From Forficula auricularia (taxonomy: Eukaryota > Arthropoda > Insecta > Dermaptera > Forficulidae): a stretch of 64,000 nt of DNA. Each line of letters starts with the position of its first letter. The first letter of the stretch is position 1. Location of the stretch: contig JALMQS010000887.1 of assembly GCA_024734495.1 (NCBI GenBank), positions 1,107,115 to 1,171,114 on the forward strand, written 5' to 3'. The notes under the pieces were generated by a model. It was not told the DNA's origin. It made no database searches and was given only the letters and a program-made list of their open reading frames with translations. Both the position numbers and the translations under genes were made by a program. Below, piece by piece: positions 33,216 through 43,567 of the stretch.

Positions 33216-33246
33216 TATTAATAACATCACTAAAAAGAGAAAAATA

Positions 33247-33630
33247 AAAAAAATTTATGAAAAAAATAAAACCGACTTCAAAAAATTAAATGCAACAAAT
33301 AAAATACACTAAAAGGTATAAAATAATTATTATCTTATTTAGTTACAGCTAAACTACGAAATATTAACATGAAATTACTTTTTGAAGTCGGTGCCAAACA
33401 TATACCTTTTATGAATCGCACTCGACGGATCTTACTTAGTACGTTTGGAGGGTATGCTCGCTTATAGGTATAGTTTGTTTGGCACCGACTTCAAAAAGTA
33501 ATTTCATGTTAATATTTCGTAGTTTAGTTATAACTAAATAAGATGATAATTATTTTATACCTTTTAGTGTATTTTATTTGTTGCATTTAATTTTTTGAAA
33601 TCGGTTTTATTTTTTTCATAAAATTTTTGT
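33247..33630. repeat. Palindrome built from GACTTC/GAAGTCGG termini
   Basis: Arms of about 160 bases: AAAACCGACTTCAAAAAATT, AATGCAACAAATAAAATACA, TTTTTGAAGTCGGTGCCAAA and their complements, with a loop of about 57 bases (33409-33465). It shares the ACCGACTTC terminus with the adjacent repeat, so the two may form one compound element. Confidence 0.85.
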
Positions 33631-34139
33631 TTCTTCTTTTGAAGGGATAACATACTAGCAAAGTAAAACTTGGATGTATCGTACCCTCTATTTTCGTTTT
33701 CTCGAATAGAGATGTACAAGATATCTCATAAAAAGTATCTGGAATACAAGATACTTTTAAGTAAAGTATTTGAAATATCAGATACAAGATACTTTTGTTA
33801 ATTGTATTTGAACTAGATTCAAAATACGGTTTTTCTAAATATGTACTTTAAAATGATACCTTTTCATTTTCATTGTTGCATAAGGAAAAAGGCAGATTTA
33901 GAAAGATATTTATTTTCTTAATAGTAAATTCATTTTTTTATATAAAGATTATATTCTAATTTTCTTAACTATTTTAATAAATAAAGAAAGGAATTAATTA
34001 AAAATAGTCAAAAATAGATTTAAATTCACATAACATACTATTTGCTTATTTTTTATAGAAATAGTTAGAATCTGGGTCTAATAAATTCATATTCCGACTA
34101 TTGTTATTAAATGGTCAATTTAAATAGAAAGAATGGATA

Positions 34140-34615
34140 AATTAAGGGAATAAAACACAAGCTAACGTCACCGAGTAAAATGGACCCCCATTGGACAGAA
34201 GACAGAGAAGGGGTCGAATTCAAGCAATCGTCGCCTCACTTAATCACATGATATCTTCAGGGTGGGATGATGAAAATGCTATAAAAGCCGGAAGCACTGA
34301 TATGAGGATCAGATCCGATCTCCGTTAACCACTATAGGTGCTGAATTACCCGAATCACAGCCTATTGTTGGAGAAAGAAACTCAACTCAGGTGGGATTTA
34401 ACCAGGTTTGATAAACCAATTATACAACTGGTTCAACCCCACGGAGTCAACGGCTACATCATTTGAATAAGTCCGTGTAAATGGTAGGTTACTGAACAGA
34501 CATTCTGCCATTTTCACGTTAAATAAACAGCAACGGACCGTTGCTAAACTTTATCCAGTCATTTGAAATATCAATATTTTTATTCCTTTATTATTAATCA
34601 TATATCATTGTCTAT
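34140..34615 (+). promoter_or_regulatory. LTR-like segment with TATA core promoter
   Basis: A strong core promoter, GCTATAAAAGCCGG near 34279-34292, is followed about 25 bases on by a purine/pyrimidine initiator-like CACTGAT and AGGATCAGATCC, then GC-richer transcribed-like sequence and an AATAAACAG signal at about 34526. Its 3' part (CAGCAACGGACCGTTGCTAA) recurs at 43455-43545. The arrangement is that of a solo LTR of a retrotransposon. No terminal duplication or coding region was found. Confidence 0.4.
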
Positions 34616-34645
34616 TTGAGGTCTATGTTTAAAATAAAATAATAA

Positions 34646-35206
34646 AGAATAAAAAAAGTACTATCTTACTCTAGAGTAAAGTACTTTAAAATATAATTAT
34701 ACTAAAAACTTTGTTTAACTTTTTTGTGGTCCCCAAGGTCCTTAATTAGCATATTAAATTTCATCAAAATTGGGTAAGTCATTTTCAAGATATTTAGAAA
34801 AAACTAAAAAAGTACTGAAATAAAGTACTAATGTTTGAGGGCCGATATGTACCAAAAACTAATCAGTGCTTCATTTTGTTAAAATAATGGTAGGTTTTCA
34901 ATTTCATTTCAATCGGTTCAACGATGTAGAAAAAATCGTGAACGAAAAAAACTATAAGATCCATCCATCCATCCGCACACACTTCCTGAAAAAATCGCAC
35001 TTTTTGGCCTCTCGACGAGACCCCATGTAATTTTTGGCAAAACTGTCACGTGATAAAATTCAACCTAATTTAATACTACAATTTGTGACTTTAATTGAGA
35101 CTATGGGTTCCGTAGTCTTTACCTGAGGAGCCTTCCAAGTCGCGCTTGCCGCGAGACCGATTACAATACTTTACCCGTGCTTCGTATTGGATAAAGTAAA
35201 AAGCCT
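34646..35206 (+). repeat. Interspersed repeat family A, fullest copy
   Basis: Blocks: GTACTATCTTACTCTAGAGT, GTGGTCCCCAAGGT, AAAGTACTGAAATAAAGTAC, TGGTAGGTTTTCAATTTCAT, ATCGCACTTTTTGGCCTCTC, AATACTACAATTTGTGACTT and a terminal GATTACAATACTTTACCCGT followed by a hairpin-like GCTTCG turn and GGATAAAGTA. Other copies or fragments: 13972, 24265, 26250, 43104 and 45385. The 3' hairpin is best preserved at 45.9 kb (CCCATGCTTCGCATGGG). Confidence 0.85.
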
Positions 35207-35963
35207 CAAGTAATCTGTTCGTACCACTACGCCTGGCCTGTCGTAATACGGAACCGCCCTCGAGCCTCGTCAAATGGGAACCCGGCCGACGTATCCTACC
35301 AGCCTCTACACATGCAAATGTAATTTCCATTTCTGAGACACATATATTAAAATCAATATAAACATTTAAAATATCCAAATCCCTTCATTACATTTCTATT
35401 TTCGCTTTGTTAAATTCAAAAGGACCGAATAAATTTATATCTTTGTTTTTAAATTGAATCTTTTTCTTAAAGTTTTTGTTGTAAAGCCCCTTTTATATAC
35501 GTTTTCAGCTAGAAATAAGTAATTTTTGATTGTTTTTTTTTTGCATTTTAAATATTATTTTTTTTTTATTATTATTATTTTAAATTCATTTCTATAGGAT
35601 TAAAATCAGTCGAGTAAATTTATTAAAATCAGTAAATTCCAATTTTATGTACAAAGAGGGACACTGAGTTGACACTACCCGAGATATAAGAAAACAAAAG
35701 GTTTGATATTTACACTTATACCCACTTAATGGTGAAGGTTCAGTTGGGAGTAAGTTTTTAAATTTACACTTACAATTTACACTTACACCCACTTACACCC
35801 AACTTTTTGAAAGAAAATATATTTAATTTAATCTTAACTTAAGGTTTATTTAGCTTATTACATTAATTATGAACAGTGATCGCGTTAATCGGGCAACTGT
35901 GAGAAAATATTATATTTTTAAGGATTTAATTGAGACTTAAGGACGTTCCCTTATATAGCTCAG
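35207..35963. other. Mixed unique/AT-rich stretch, no recognised gene
   Basis: 35,215-35,310 is GC-rich and unique (GGAACCGCCCTCGAGCCTCG). The 95-codon minus frame 35378-35091 runs from it into family A and is not credible. 35,380-35,960 is AT-rich; a motif ATTTACACTTACACCCACTT repeats at about 35,708-35,800. Confidence 0.4.
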
Positions 35964-36266
35964 ATGCAGTTCTCTCTTTACCCTACTCTCGCATGCGCAG
36001 AAAGGCAAAAATATTTTCACTGCGTCGTTTCATGGATCTCGCAACATTGCATTCTTACCGACGCTAAAAGACAAAGAATAAAAAAAGCACTTCATGAAAC
36101 AGCTCAATGCGAAATTCCAGATGGGAAAAGTATAGTTAGGTTGAGAGAATTAGCTGAAAATCTCAAATGCTCCAGCTGCAGAAATTTTGAGGTCTCATTA
36201 GCATCCCCCCAAAAGAGAAGAGTCGCTCCACAGGGGCGAACTCGGCAAACAGGTGTTATATTTTAA
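35964..36266 (+). CDS. Open frame of 100 codons, unknown
   Basis: ATG to TAA. The middle has a plausible protein character: DAKRQRIKKALHETAQ, then GKSIVRLRELAENLKC and a CxxC pair (CSSC). I recognise no family. It sits inside the terminal-inverted-repeat region 33708-36725 and could be a transposase fragment, but no DDE or hAT signature is visible. Base composition is balanced compared with its flanks, which slightly supports past coding function. Confidence 0.25.
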   Translation: MQFSLYPTLACAERQKYFHCVVSWISQHCILTDAKRQRIKKALHETAQCEIPDGKSIVRLRELAENLKCSSCRNFEVSLASPQKRRVAPQGRTRQTGVIF

Positions 36267-36725
36267 ATATATTTTTTCTTTTGTAGGACAAACATTTAAA
36301 CTCTTTAGGCTGGTGTTTTTATTATTTAGGTATTGAAGTGTTTCTAAGTCAGTGGTCGCTGCCAGTAGACTCTGCGTTGTCGCTGCTTGTAATAGAGGAA
36401 TCAGTCCTCTAAAAACATGTAATAAGATTCGTCTATTATCTTTTTTTCTTTTTTTATGTCTTTTCCATTGCGGTTTAAAGCATCTGATTTTTGGTTTTTC
36501 AGATCGATTAATTTTACGTGTTTCAGTCAGGATAAATAATGCATAAGTAATTAGTAAAAGTATTTAGCAAACTTAGTATTTACAAAATACTAAGATAGCA
36601 AAAGAATGTATTAAATACAAGATACAAAATTAATTAATTTAAAAAGTATTTCAAATATAAGTTGAAAATACGTATTTTGTATTTGAATTTCAAATACTTG
36701 TATCTAAAATAAGTCACATCTCTGT

Positions 36726-37112
36726 TTTAGGAAATAACGTCTGCTTTGATAATCCCGAATTTACTTTTAAATAATACAATTTTTTATTTTCACTTATATC
36801 TATATCAGAGGTAGGGAACATTTTAGGTGAGCGGGCTAGATTTTATAATAATCAATACGAGCGAGCGCAAATATAATCTTGTAGATAAGAAATATTTTTT
36901 AATAAGATATTGGATATGTAGCTGTTATAGTTTATATTTTTGGGATTTGGGAGCTAAATTTAAACTACTCCTAAATAATTATAACTATTTATTGGATACA
37001 TCAATAAATAATACAATATAACTGTTTCAATCGCATAATCGGCCACCGTTCTCAAGTATGATCAAATATAGGAATCATGACTAATTAAAATATCTAATGA
37101 TTATTGCCTATT
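36726..37112. other. AT-rich stretch with a hAT-like 5' end
   Basis: At about 36806 CAGAGGTAGGGAACATTTTA with a following GCGGGCTAGATTTTAT is hAT-like. No right end found. No gene. Confidence 0.4.
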
Positions 37113-37382
37113 CAGTTCCGTAGCCAGAAAATGTTCATGGGGGGGGGGGGGGTCAGTACACAAAGTAAAATATTTAGTGGAAATTTTTTTATTAAAGCAA
37201 ATAGGTATTTCAAGATATTAAAAAAGAACTATAATTATTGATTAAATATATAAAATATATTTAATTACGGTTAGTTTGCCATAAGAAAAGGTTTGTTGTT
37301 GTTGTTACTCATCCCATGAGGCCTACCCTTGGGGTTCTGACCCCCTCCTCCGAAACTCCCCCTCCCTTGTGGCTACGCCCCT
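37113..37382. mobile_element. Small hAT-like element
   Basis: The left end CAGTTCCGTAGCCAGAAA and the right end read inward AGGGGCGTAGCCACAAGG, with C/G tracts just inside both. Flanks TGCCTATT and CACCTAAT agree at five of eight bases, a possible decayed duplication. Noncoding. Confidence 0.55.
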
Positions 37383-37869
37383 CACCTAATGCACCATACA
37401 TATTGGATACATTATGTATATTTATGTTTACCTTCATTATTTGCGATTTTTCAAAAACAACTCTGATGATTGTTATTTTATTGAAATAAAAATTTAAAAA
37501 TAATTACATCTAATATATTTAATTAAATTAAAATTCCTAAAACACTTAAAAGGTGAAATTAATTATATATAAACAATGGCTTTATATTGAAAATTATTTT
37601 CAGATTCCTGGTGAATTCTAAAACGGAGTTTATATAAACTTAAGTAAAATATCTTTAAGCTCTGCATATTTTCCTCCGGGCAAGCCAAACTATTGCCCAG
37701 AAAGCAGGCTTGACACTCAACTTCTAAGGAGTCGGCTTTTAACATGTAAAACTATTATATACCTATATAAATTTATATCTACTAGCATCTAAGATAAAAT
37801 TGGCCTTCTATTCTTTGGATATGTTTTTAAAATAATAAATAAAATTTTTATCAAAAATTCTTTTACAAA
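37383..37869. other. AT-rich stretch, no gene
   Basis: No coding frame of note and no assignable repeat. Confidence 0.4.
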
Positions 37870-38370
37870 ATTATAATTATTATGATTAATGTAAAGATTT
37901 AAGCATCTTTTTTGAGTTTCTTTTTTGAAAAAAGATGGAATTTTTTCAAAAATCAACCCAATTATATAATATTGAAAAGTGAATTTATTTTTATTTAGGA
38001 ATCAAATCAAAGATTTTAGTAGAAATATTTTTACAAATTCCATCTTTTTTCAAAAAAAGAAACTCAAAAAAGATGCTTAAATCTTTACATTAATCATTTA
38101 AATATAGGAACCGACATTGAAAACTTTTTTCAGTTTAGCCTGATTTTTTACTATTCCATTCGAGTTGAAGGGAGTGAAAAATTTGTAGCTTTATTTCTTA
38201 TATATGTTGCATATCGGAGAGAGATTTGTCTTAAGGGTTTGGCTAACAGCCCGGCAAGCTTAGTTAGCGCTTGGGTTCGATTCCCAAGGGGACGAAACCC
38301 TCTGATATGCAATGTAAAAATATTTCTACTAAAATCTTTGATTTGTTTCCTAAATAAAAATAAATTCACT
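37870..38370. mobile_element. Interleaved inverted repeats around a tRNA-like core
   Basis: Arm pair 1: ATTAATGTAAAGATTTAAGC to AAAAAGATGGA (about 37888-37937) against 38040-38095. Arm pair 2: GTGAATTTATTTTTATTTAG to AAATATTTTTACA (about 37980-38034) against 38315-38372. The two pairs interleave. Between them is a SINE-like segment with a box B. Confidence 0.75.
38100..38320 (+). mobile_element. tRNA-like SINE segment, copy 1
   Basis: GCCCGGCAAGCTTAGTTAGC is followed almost at once by GCTTGGGTTCGATTCCC, a consensus box B / T-arm. The D-arm-like and T-arm-like parts are adjacent, with no room for an anticodon arm. The upstream block GACATTGAAAACTTTTTTCA is shared with the copy at 41.7 kb. Confidence 0.5.
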
Positions 38371-38931
38371 TTTCTATAATTATTATATTTAGAAGAAATT
38401 TTCTCTTCGGATACAGACAGACTGGTAGAAATTTTAATTGATAAATGATGGAAAAACAGCCAGAGGATAGTGAAAAAAAATATCTCGAATAAAATAGATT
38501 CAAAAAAATCAATACCACATAAATTCTATTTGTGCCTCTGTTGAGAAAGGACAAATTTCGAGCACTGATAGAGAAGAGAAGGTAGAAAATCTTATACCCC
38601 CCCCCCCCCAATTCATATCAGAATCCTCCGAAACGTTGTTTTTTAAGTGATGAAAAAAATGAATATCCAATAATTCTATTTTATTTGTAATAATTTTTTT
38701 GCTACCCTGGACTTCTTTTCCATCACTTATCAATTGTTATTATTTATTATTATTTTTTTTATTAAATAATATTAATATTATTTTGCAGGGAATAGTAGTT
38801 TTTGAAAAATTCTACTCAATTATTGATGTTCGATCAGCTAAAACTTCTTAAATCAATTGTAAATAAGATTCTGTGCTAATACTCATCAATTTATAATATT
38901 AGGTACAAAACCCTCGGAATGCGAGTCTTAA
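38371..38931. other. AT-rich stretch, no gene
   Basis: A C tract at 38597-38608. A CTCCGAAACG block near 38626 resembles the 3' half of the hammerhead-like motif without its 5' half. No gene. Confidence 0.4.
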
Positions 38932-39788
38932 GGTAGTTGTTTCACCATATGTGTTTTCTTAGGATATTTTTGAAATTTATACAGATTATATTATTTAAAT
39001 ACTTCTGCATCGATTGGTATCAAAATAAAATTGATGAACAATATAGTTCCGGAGACATTAAATTCCAAATATAGAGTTTTTAAGACTCTTATACATTGCA
39101 GTATACGGGATATCGAAAAGTTTACATACATTTTTAATTATAATTAAGAAACTCTTCTTACCATTGTTATAAAAAAGTTATAAATGTCACGGGTTGGCGT
39201 ATGTGTATAATTGTTTGCGGGGCTCGTACACCAAAACTATTAATTTTACGAAAAAATTTTTTTACATAAATTATAGGAGATTTTCTCTAGTTTCATTTTG
39301 CGTATAAATGATTTTATCGTGAAATGAGTCGGAAAGGAGATATTATCAAAAAACTGCTTTTAGGCGCTTTTTTTCCAATATGGCGCCGCGAATGGAAAAG
39401 TTGAGATTCGGAAAGAACACATCGAAATCTATAAAATTACCCATTTTCAAAACTCCCAGAAAACTTTCCAGGTAACCTCTTTTTTTAGAACTAAATGACT
39501 GGACTAGATATCATTATTATCTCAGAAATTGTTTTGTAACTATGAAATAAAATGAATTAGTTAGTGTTTAATGTTGGTTTAGTTTTTTTATAACAATGGT
39601 AAGAAGAGTTTCTAAATTATAATTAAAAATGTATGTAAACTTTCCGATATCCCGTATACTGCAATGTATGAGTCTTAAAAACTCTATCTTTGGAATTTAA
39701 TATCTCCGGAAATATATTGTTCATAAATTTCGTTTTGCCACCAATTTCAAAAATATCCTAAGAAATCACATATGGTGAAACAACTACC
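38932..39788. mobile_element. TTAA-flanked palindromic MITE, copy 2, intact
   Basis: Flanked by TTAA (38928-38931 and 39789-39792). Termini GGTAGTTGTTTCACCATATG and its complement; arms of about 260 bases pair through GAATTTAATATCTCCGGA-type, GATATCGAAAAGTTTACATA and CTCTTCTTACCATTGTTATA blocks. The 330-base centre contains GGTTGGCGTATGTGTATAAT and TTTTCCAATATGGCGCCGCG. Noncoding. It serves as the uninterrupted reference for copy 1 at 16330. Confidence 0.85.
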
Positions 39789-39792
39789 TTAA

Positions 39793-40485
39793 TCGCGATT
39801 AGCTGCTTTTTTAACTTTGAAAGGAAAGAGGAAATTGAAGCCCCCGGAACCTCCCCTATGACTGAACCCTATTATAGCATCTTATTTGAATAAATCCCAT
39901 AATAAGAAGGAGCAATCTCCTCGCCGTCATCTTGCGCTTTTAGTTCATTTTCAATTGTGAATATTAACTGAACCATTTGGAAATTAACCTTCCCTCTTCC
40001 TTGGCTCCCTTGAAGAAGACAATGGGATGATTTCCTCCCGTCACATTCCCTATTCGAAATGTCAACAGAGAAGTCAGCCAGAATGCCAGAACGCTACTTG
40101 GAACTCCTAATTGAGTGGTCCCGGGACCTCTCTACAAGACAAAGGGTTGTCTGGACATGATGGGGGTTGAGAGAGGGTGAGATTAACCAAAACCACCCCC
40201 GTACGTCCACGAGAAGGCGTTGCATCAGCATTTCAATTCATCAGTCGTCGCACACTCTCAAATGCCTGGATAACAAAATACGAGAAGCAAGATTTCTCGG
40301 TTGACGTGTCATCAGTTTCGTAGTTCTTGTACCCTTGGCTTCGTTCCGTAGTATAAATCATTCGTAATCAACGAGAAAGGGAGAGGGAAAGAGAAGAGCT
40401 GCCGACGCTTAAATCCTCTTAACTCTCGAAATTCATCGCCAGCGGACCGGGCGGTTTTTTCCCTTTTTTTTTTTTTTTTAATTTC
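39793..40485. other. Non-repetitive island, candidate regulatory or exonic DNA
   Basis: About 690 bases of balanced composition and high complexity matching nothing else here. One open frame (about 40013-40160, including ERYLELLIEWSRDLSTRQR) has plausible protein character but no splice sites of quality and no family. A TATA-like GTATAAATCATTCG lies at 40350. It could be conserved noncoding DNA; comparison across species is needed to say more. Confidence 0.4.
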
Positions 40486-40916
40486 TCATTTTATTTTTTT
40501 ATATTAAATTTTACGAATCTATGTTCTACCCTCCACCCGCTGTATCCATCCATCCATCCATCCTCCCCCTGCATTAAGACTGAAATGAATTAAAAGTGTA
40601 AAAAAGAACGCTTATGATATTAGAATTAACTTGATCCTTTTCAAAAAGGATTTATGAAAAGAAAGATAATAAATAATAAAAAAAAAGATAACAAATTCGT
40701 TTCTAAATGTATATAGAATATATATATATATATATACTTCACATTTCAAATTAGAGATTACAGAGATAAGAAGAAGGAAAAGAAGAACAGATCTTTATTA
40801 TATAAAAAGGCAAGTTGTACACGTGACGACTCAGTTATTAATGCCCTCCTCGTTTCTAATTGGCTGTTACCCCCCAATTTTTATCTTCTCCCCTTATTTT
40901 ATGTAAATAAAAAAAA
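40486..40916 (+). repeat. Duplicated segment, second copy at 42469-42690
   Basis: Contains AAATTTTACGAATCTATGTT, (CATC)n at 40547-40562, AAAAAAGAACGCTTATGATA, AAAGGATTTATGAAAAGAAA and ACTTCACATTTCAAATTAGA, all repeated in the same order at 42469-42690. The first block also recurs at 47290-47320. A TA run lies at about 40719-40735. Confidence 0.75.
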
Positions 40917-41455
40917 GTTATAAAGGTTTGGAATTAGTAGTGTTTCACAAAATAAAAATTGGAATAAATTACTCTATATATTTCGGATTTTTAGCTCATC
41001 ATCAGGAGTTTATACAATGTCTTCTCAAACTTTAATTTCGATTTTTGAAGTGATAACTTCTTTTGGCGCGCCTTGCGCACTTTTTATTTTACTTGGCAGT
41101 AAATGGGATTGAGGTGTAACGGTTGCCAATCGTCAGTGGTAATTAAAAGTTTAGTTAAAAATACTAATGTTTAAAAGAATTAAAATAATTAATCTATTTA
41201 TTATTTAGTAATGAAGCTTTTATTTTTGTGATTAATTTCATTAAAGTTTTAATTTTTATTTAATTCACATATAATTACTTAATTATAATTATTTATTGAA
41301 CACAAACAAATAATACAATATAACTACTATTTTAATTTATTATTATTTATTAGAATTATAAATGCCACATAAGTTATCACTTCTGCCGTGTGGTCTTAAA
41401 CACCCACCCGAATTTTTATTTTGTGAAACACAATTAAATCCAACTCTTTATAATT
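40917..41455. repeat. Fold-back with hammerhead-like core
   Basis: Arms GTTATAAAGGTTTGGAATTA, AGTGTTTCACAAAATAAAAATT and their complements at 41411-41454. Positions 40975-41004 on the minus strand read CTGATGA then GAAATATATA, a hammerhead-like core with a poorly paired stem II. The end motif GTGTTTCAC occurs in both arms. Confidence 0.65.
40975..41004 (-). ncRNA. Hammerhead-ribozyme-like core, copy H8 (decayed)
   Basis: CTGATGA and GAAA are intact, but the 13-16 bases between them (TGAGCTAAAAATCC) form at best a two-base stem, and ATAT replaces ACGT after GAAA. Probably inactive. Confidence 0.3.
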
Positions 41456-41519
41456 TTTAAATATGTTTCACTATAAACCTACACCGCTTTACCTAAATGT
41501 TATTAAATTGTAAATAATT

Positions 41520-41945
41520 CTGACATATAATATATACAATAATTATTTACTAAGATCTTTCATTAAATTGTCTTTATTAATTTTTTATTTAATTAAAATA
41601 TAGGTATGAAGCCCGAAGTTGTTATTTTTGAAAAAAAATTCCATCAATTTTTCAAAAATAAGACGCTCAAATTTTTGTATTAAATATATAATTAAATGGT
41701 CCTATACTGAAAACTTTTTTCAGCTAAAGCAGAATTTTATTTATCAATTCTTCTATGAATGAAGTGAACGTTTCTTGGTTTGTTTATACTTGTATATATC
41801 GAAGGAAATTCGTCTCTAGTGTTATGCTAACTGCCCGGATAGCTGGCGCTCGGGTTCGACTCTTGAGGGGGCGAAACCTTCTGACAATATAATATATACA
41901 TAATTATCTACTAAAATCTTTGATTAAATTGTCCTTATTCATTTT
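41520..41945 (+). mobile_element. tRNA-like SINE segment, copy 2, between direct repeats
   Basis: GCCCGGATAGCTGGCGCTCG runs straight into GGTTCGACTC, again a tRNA-like D arm and T arm without an anticodon arm. Upstream CTGAAAACTTTTTTCAGC and the following ATCGAAGG..TTCGTC match 38100-38320. Related 75-base blocks (ATATAATATATACAATAATT; ACTAARATCTTTSATTAAAT) lie on both sides at 41525-41600 and 41885-41945, suggesting tandem copies. Confidence 0.5.
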
Positions 41946-41984
41946 CTCATTTAAATAAATAATAATACTTCATTAAAGAAATTA

Positions 41985-42014
41985 ATGAGATTGTCCTCTG
42001 CTTGATGCAAATAA

Positions 42015-42087
<73 letters not shown>

Positions 42088-42345
42088 AAGTATAAATATG
42101 TAAATTAGACTAACTTGCTATAACAACAAAAATAATTTTCTCTATCGGGTAGTTGACCCCTTGAGAAATAATACAAAATATTTTTAATTAAAAATACTCA
42201 TGATTATGGTAAAACTTCGAAAATATATGGTACTCAGGCAAATAAATTATATAATATACATATTTGTGTTTGGAATATACTATATATGTAGGTATATGTT
42301 TATTCGCATCAAGCAGAGGACAAACTCATTGATTTTTCTTTATGA
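41985..42345. mobile_element. Element with inverted GATGCAAATAAACA ends
   Basis: The left end GAGATTGTCCTCTGCTTGAT and the right end read inward TGAGTTTGTCCTCTGCTTGA, both followed by GCAAATAAACA-like sequence. Related ends occur at 11050-11120 and 50330-50360. Interior is mostly the TA array. Confidence 0.65.
42024..42085. repeat. (TA)n microsatellite
   Basis: About 31 uninterrupted TA units. Length is likely to vary between individuals and between assemblies. Confidence 0.95.
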
Positions 42346-42953
42346 ATGAACAACTCTGCAACTTTCGAGGAAAAAATCTTTTCAATTAATAATAATACTT
42401 TTTAATAAAATATATAAGTATATAAATATAATAACTATATTAATTTAAAAAACAATTTATAATTTTACGAATCCATTTTCTTCCCTGACTATTCACATTT
42501 ATTTGCTATATCCATCCAATCCCTCCAGATTAAGCTTGAAATGAATTAAAATGGTAAAAAAGAACGCTTAGATATTAGAATTAAATTAATTCTTTTCGAA
42601 AAGCATTTATGAAAAGAATGATAATAAATAAAAGATAAATTCGTTTCTAACTCTTATATATAATAATTCACATTTCAAATTAGAGATCCTAAAGAAAAAT
42701 TCTAACCTTGTACATGCCATACGCCTGAATATAGGCAATCCATTCGTCAGCTCTTCTTCATAGCTGCGTAAAATTTAGGCTCTACCTTAAAGTACTTGAG
42801 TTTTAGAGGTCATTATATATTTATTTATTTGTTATAAGGAAATTCAATGTAAAAAATCATTTGACAGTAGATTTTTCCTTATTAATTTTAAAATAACATG
42901 TAAATACAAAAGATGTCCAGAATTAAAATCTTTATTAAATATATTGATCTGCT
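42346..42953 (+). repeat. Duplicated segment and AT-rich spacer
   Basis: 42469-42690 repeats 40509-40765 in direct orientation, 1.96 kb apart. The rest has no gene. Confidence 0.65.
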
Positions 42954-43451
42954 ATGCTATGGTTATTTATAAAATTTCCTCCCAAATTTTTAGCATTTCA
43001 CAGAGAGAAGCCTATCTATTCTTACTTAAGTAAGGTTAATTAAATGAGCTATAATAAACCGATTAAATGAATAAATTTTAATGAATTTAAAATAAAGAAT
43101 TTTAAACAAGTACTATCTTACTCTAGAGTAAAGTACTTTAAAATATAATTTTACTAAAAACTTTATTTAACCTATTTTGTGGTCCCCAAGGTACAATTAA
43201 TGAAAAACTTAATTAGGATATTATATTTCATCCAAATTGGTTAAGTCATATTTTATATATTTAGAAAAAAATAAAAAAGTACTGAAATAAAGTACTAATG
43301 TTTGTCGACCGATATGTACCAAAAACTAATCAGCGCTTCATTTTGTTCAAATAATGGTAGGTTTTCAATTTCATTTCAATCAGTGTAACGGTGTGGAAAA
43401 AATCGTGGACGGAAAAAACGAAAACATCCATCCATCCGCACGCACTAAATG
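42954..43451 (+). repeat. Left flanking direct repeat (family A 5' part)
   Basis: Matches 45242-45731 almost base for base over about 490 bases: GCTATGGTTATTTATAAAAT, CAGAGAGAAGCCTATC, then family A from GTACTATCTTACTCTAGAGT to CGCACGCACTAAATGAAA. It then diverges into an LTR-like piece (AATAAACTGCAACGG) shared with 34.5 kb. Confidence 0.85.
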
Positions 43452-43567
43452 AAATAAACTGCAACGGATCGTTGCTAAACTTTATCCAAATTCATTTGAA
43501 ATATTAATATGTTTGTTCCTTTATTATTAATCAGATATCACTTGCAATTTGTAGTTCATATTGACAT

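Larger units (their letters stand above)
33708..36725. mobile_element. Composite region with hAT-like terminal inverted repeats
   Basis: The left end AGAGATGTACAAGATATCTC and the right end read inward AGAGATGTGACTTATTTTAG are followed on both sides by strings of AAGTATTTGAAATA and GTATTTGAA. This looks like the ends of a hAT-type element about 3 kb long. I could not confirm an 8-base duplication. Inside are an LTR-like promoter, a family A repeat and a weak open frame, so it has been heavily invaded or the ends belong to two copies. Confidence 0.45.

Noticed and set aside
32971..33312. 113-codon frame with hydrophobic stretches resembling a membrane protein
   Set aside because: It lies in an interspersed repeat whose second copy (2446-2721) does not keep the frame.
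35091..35378. 95-codon minus frame
   Set aside because: Two thirds of it is family A repeat, which is broken by stops in its other copies.
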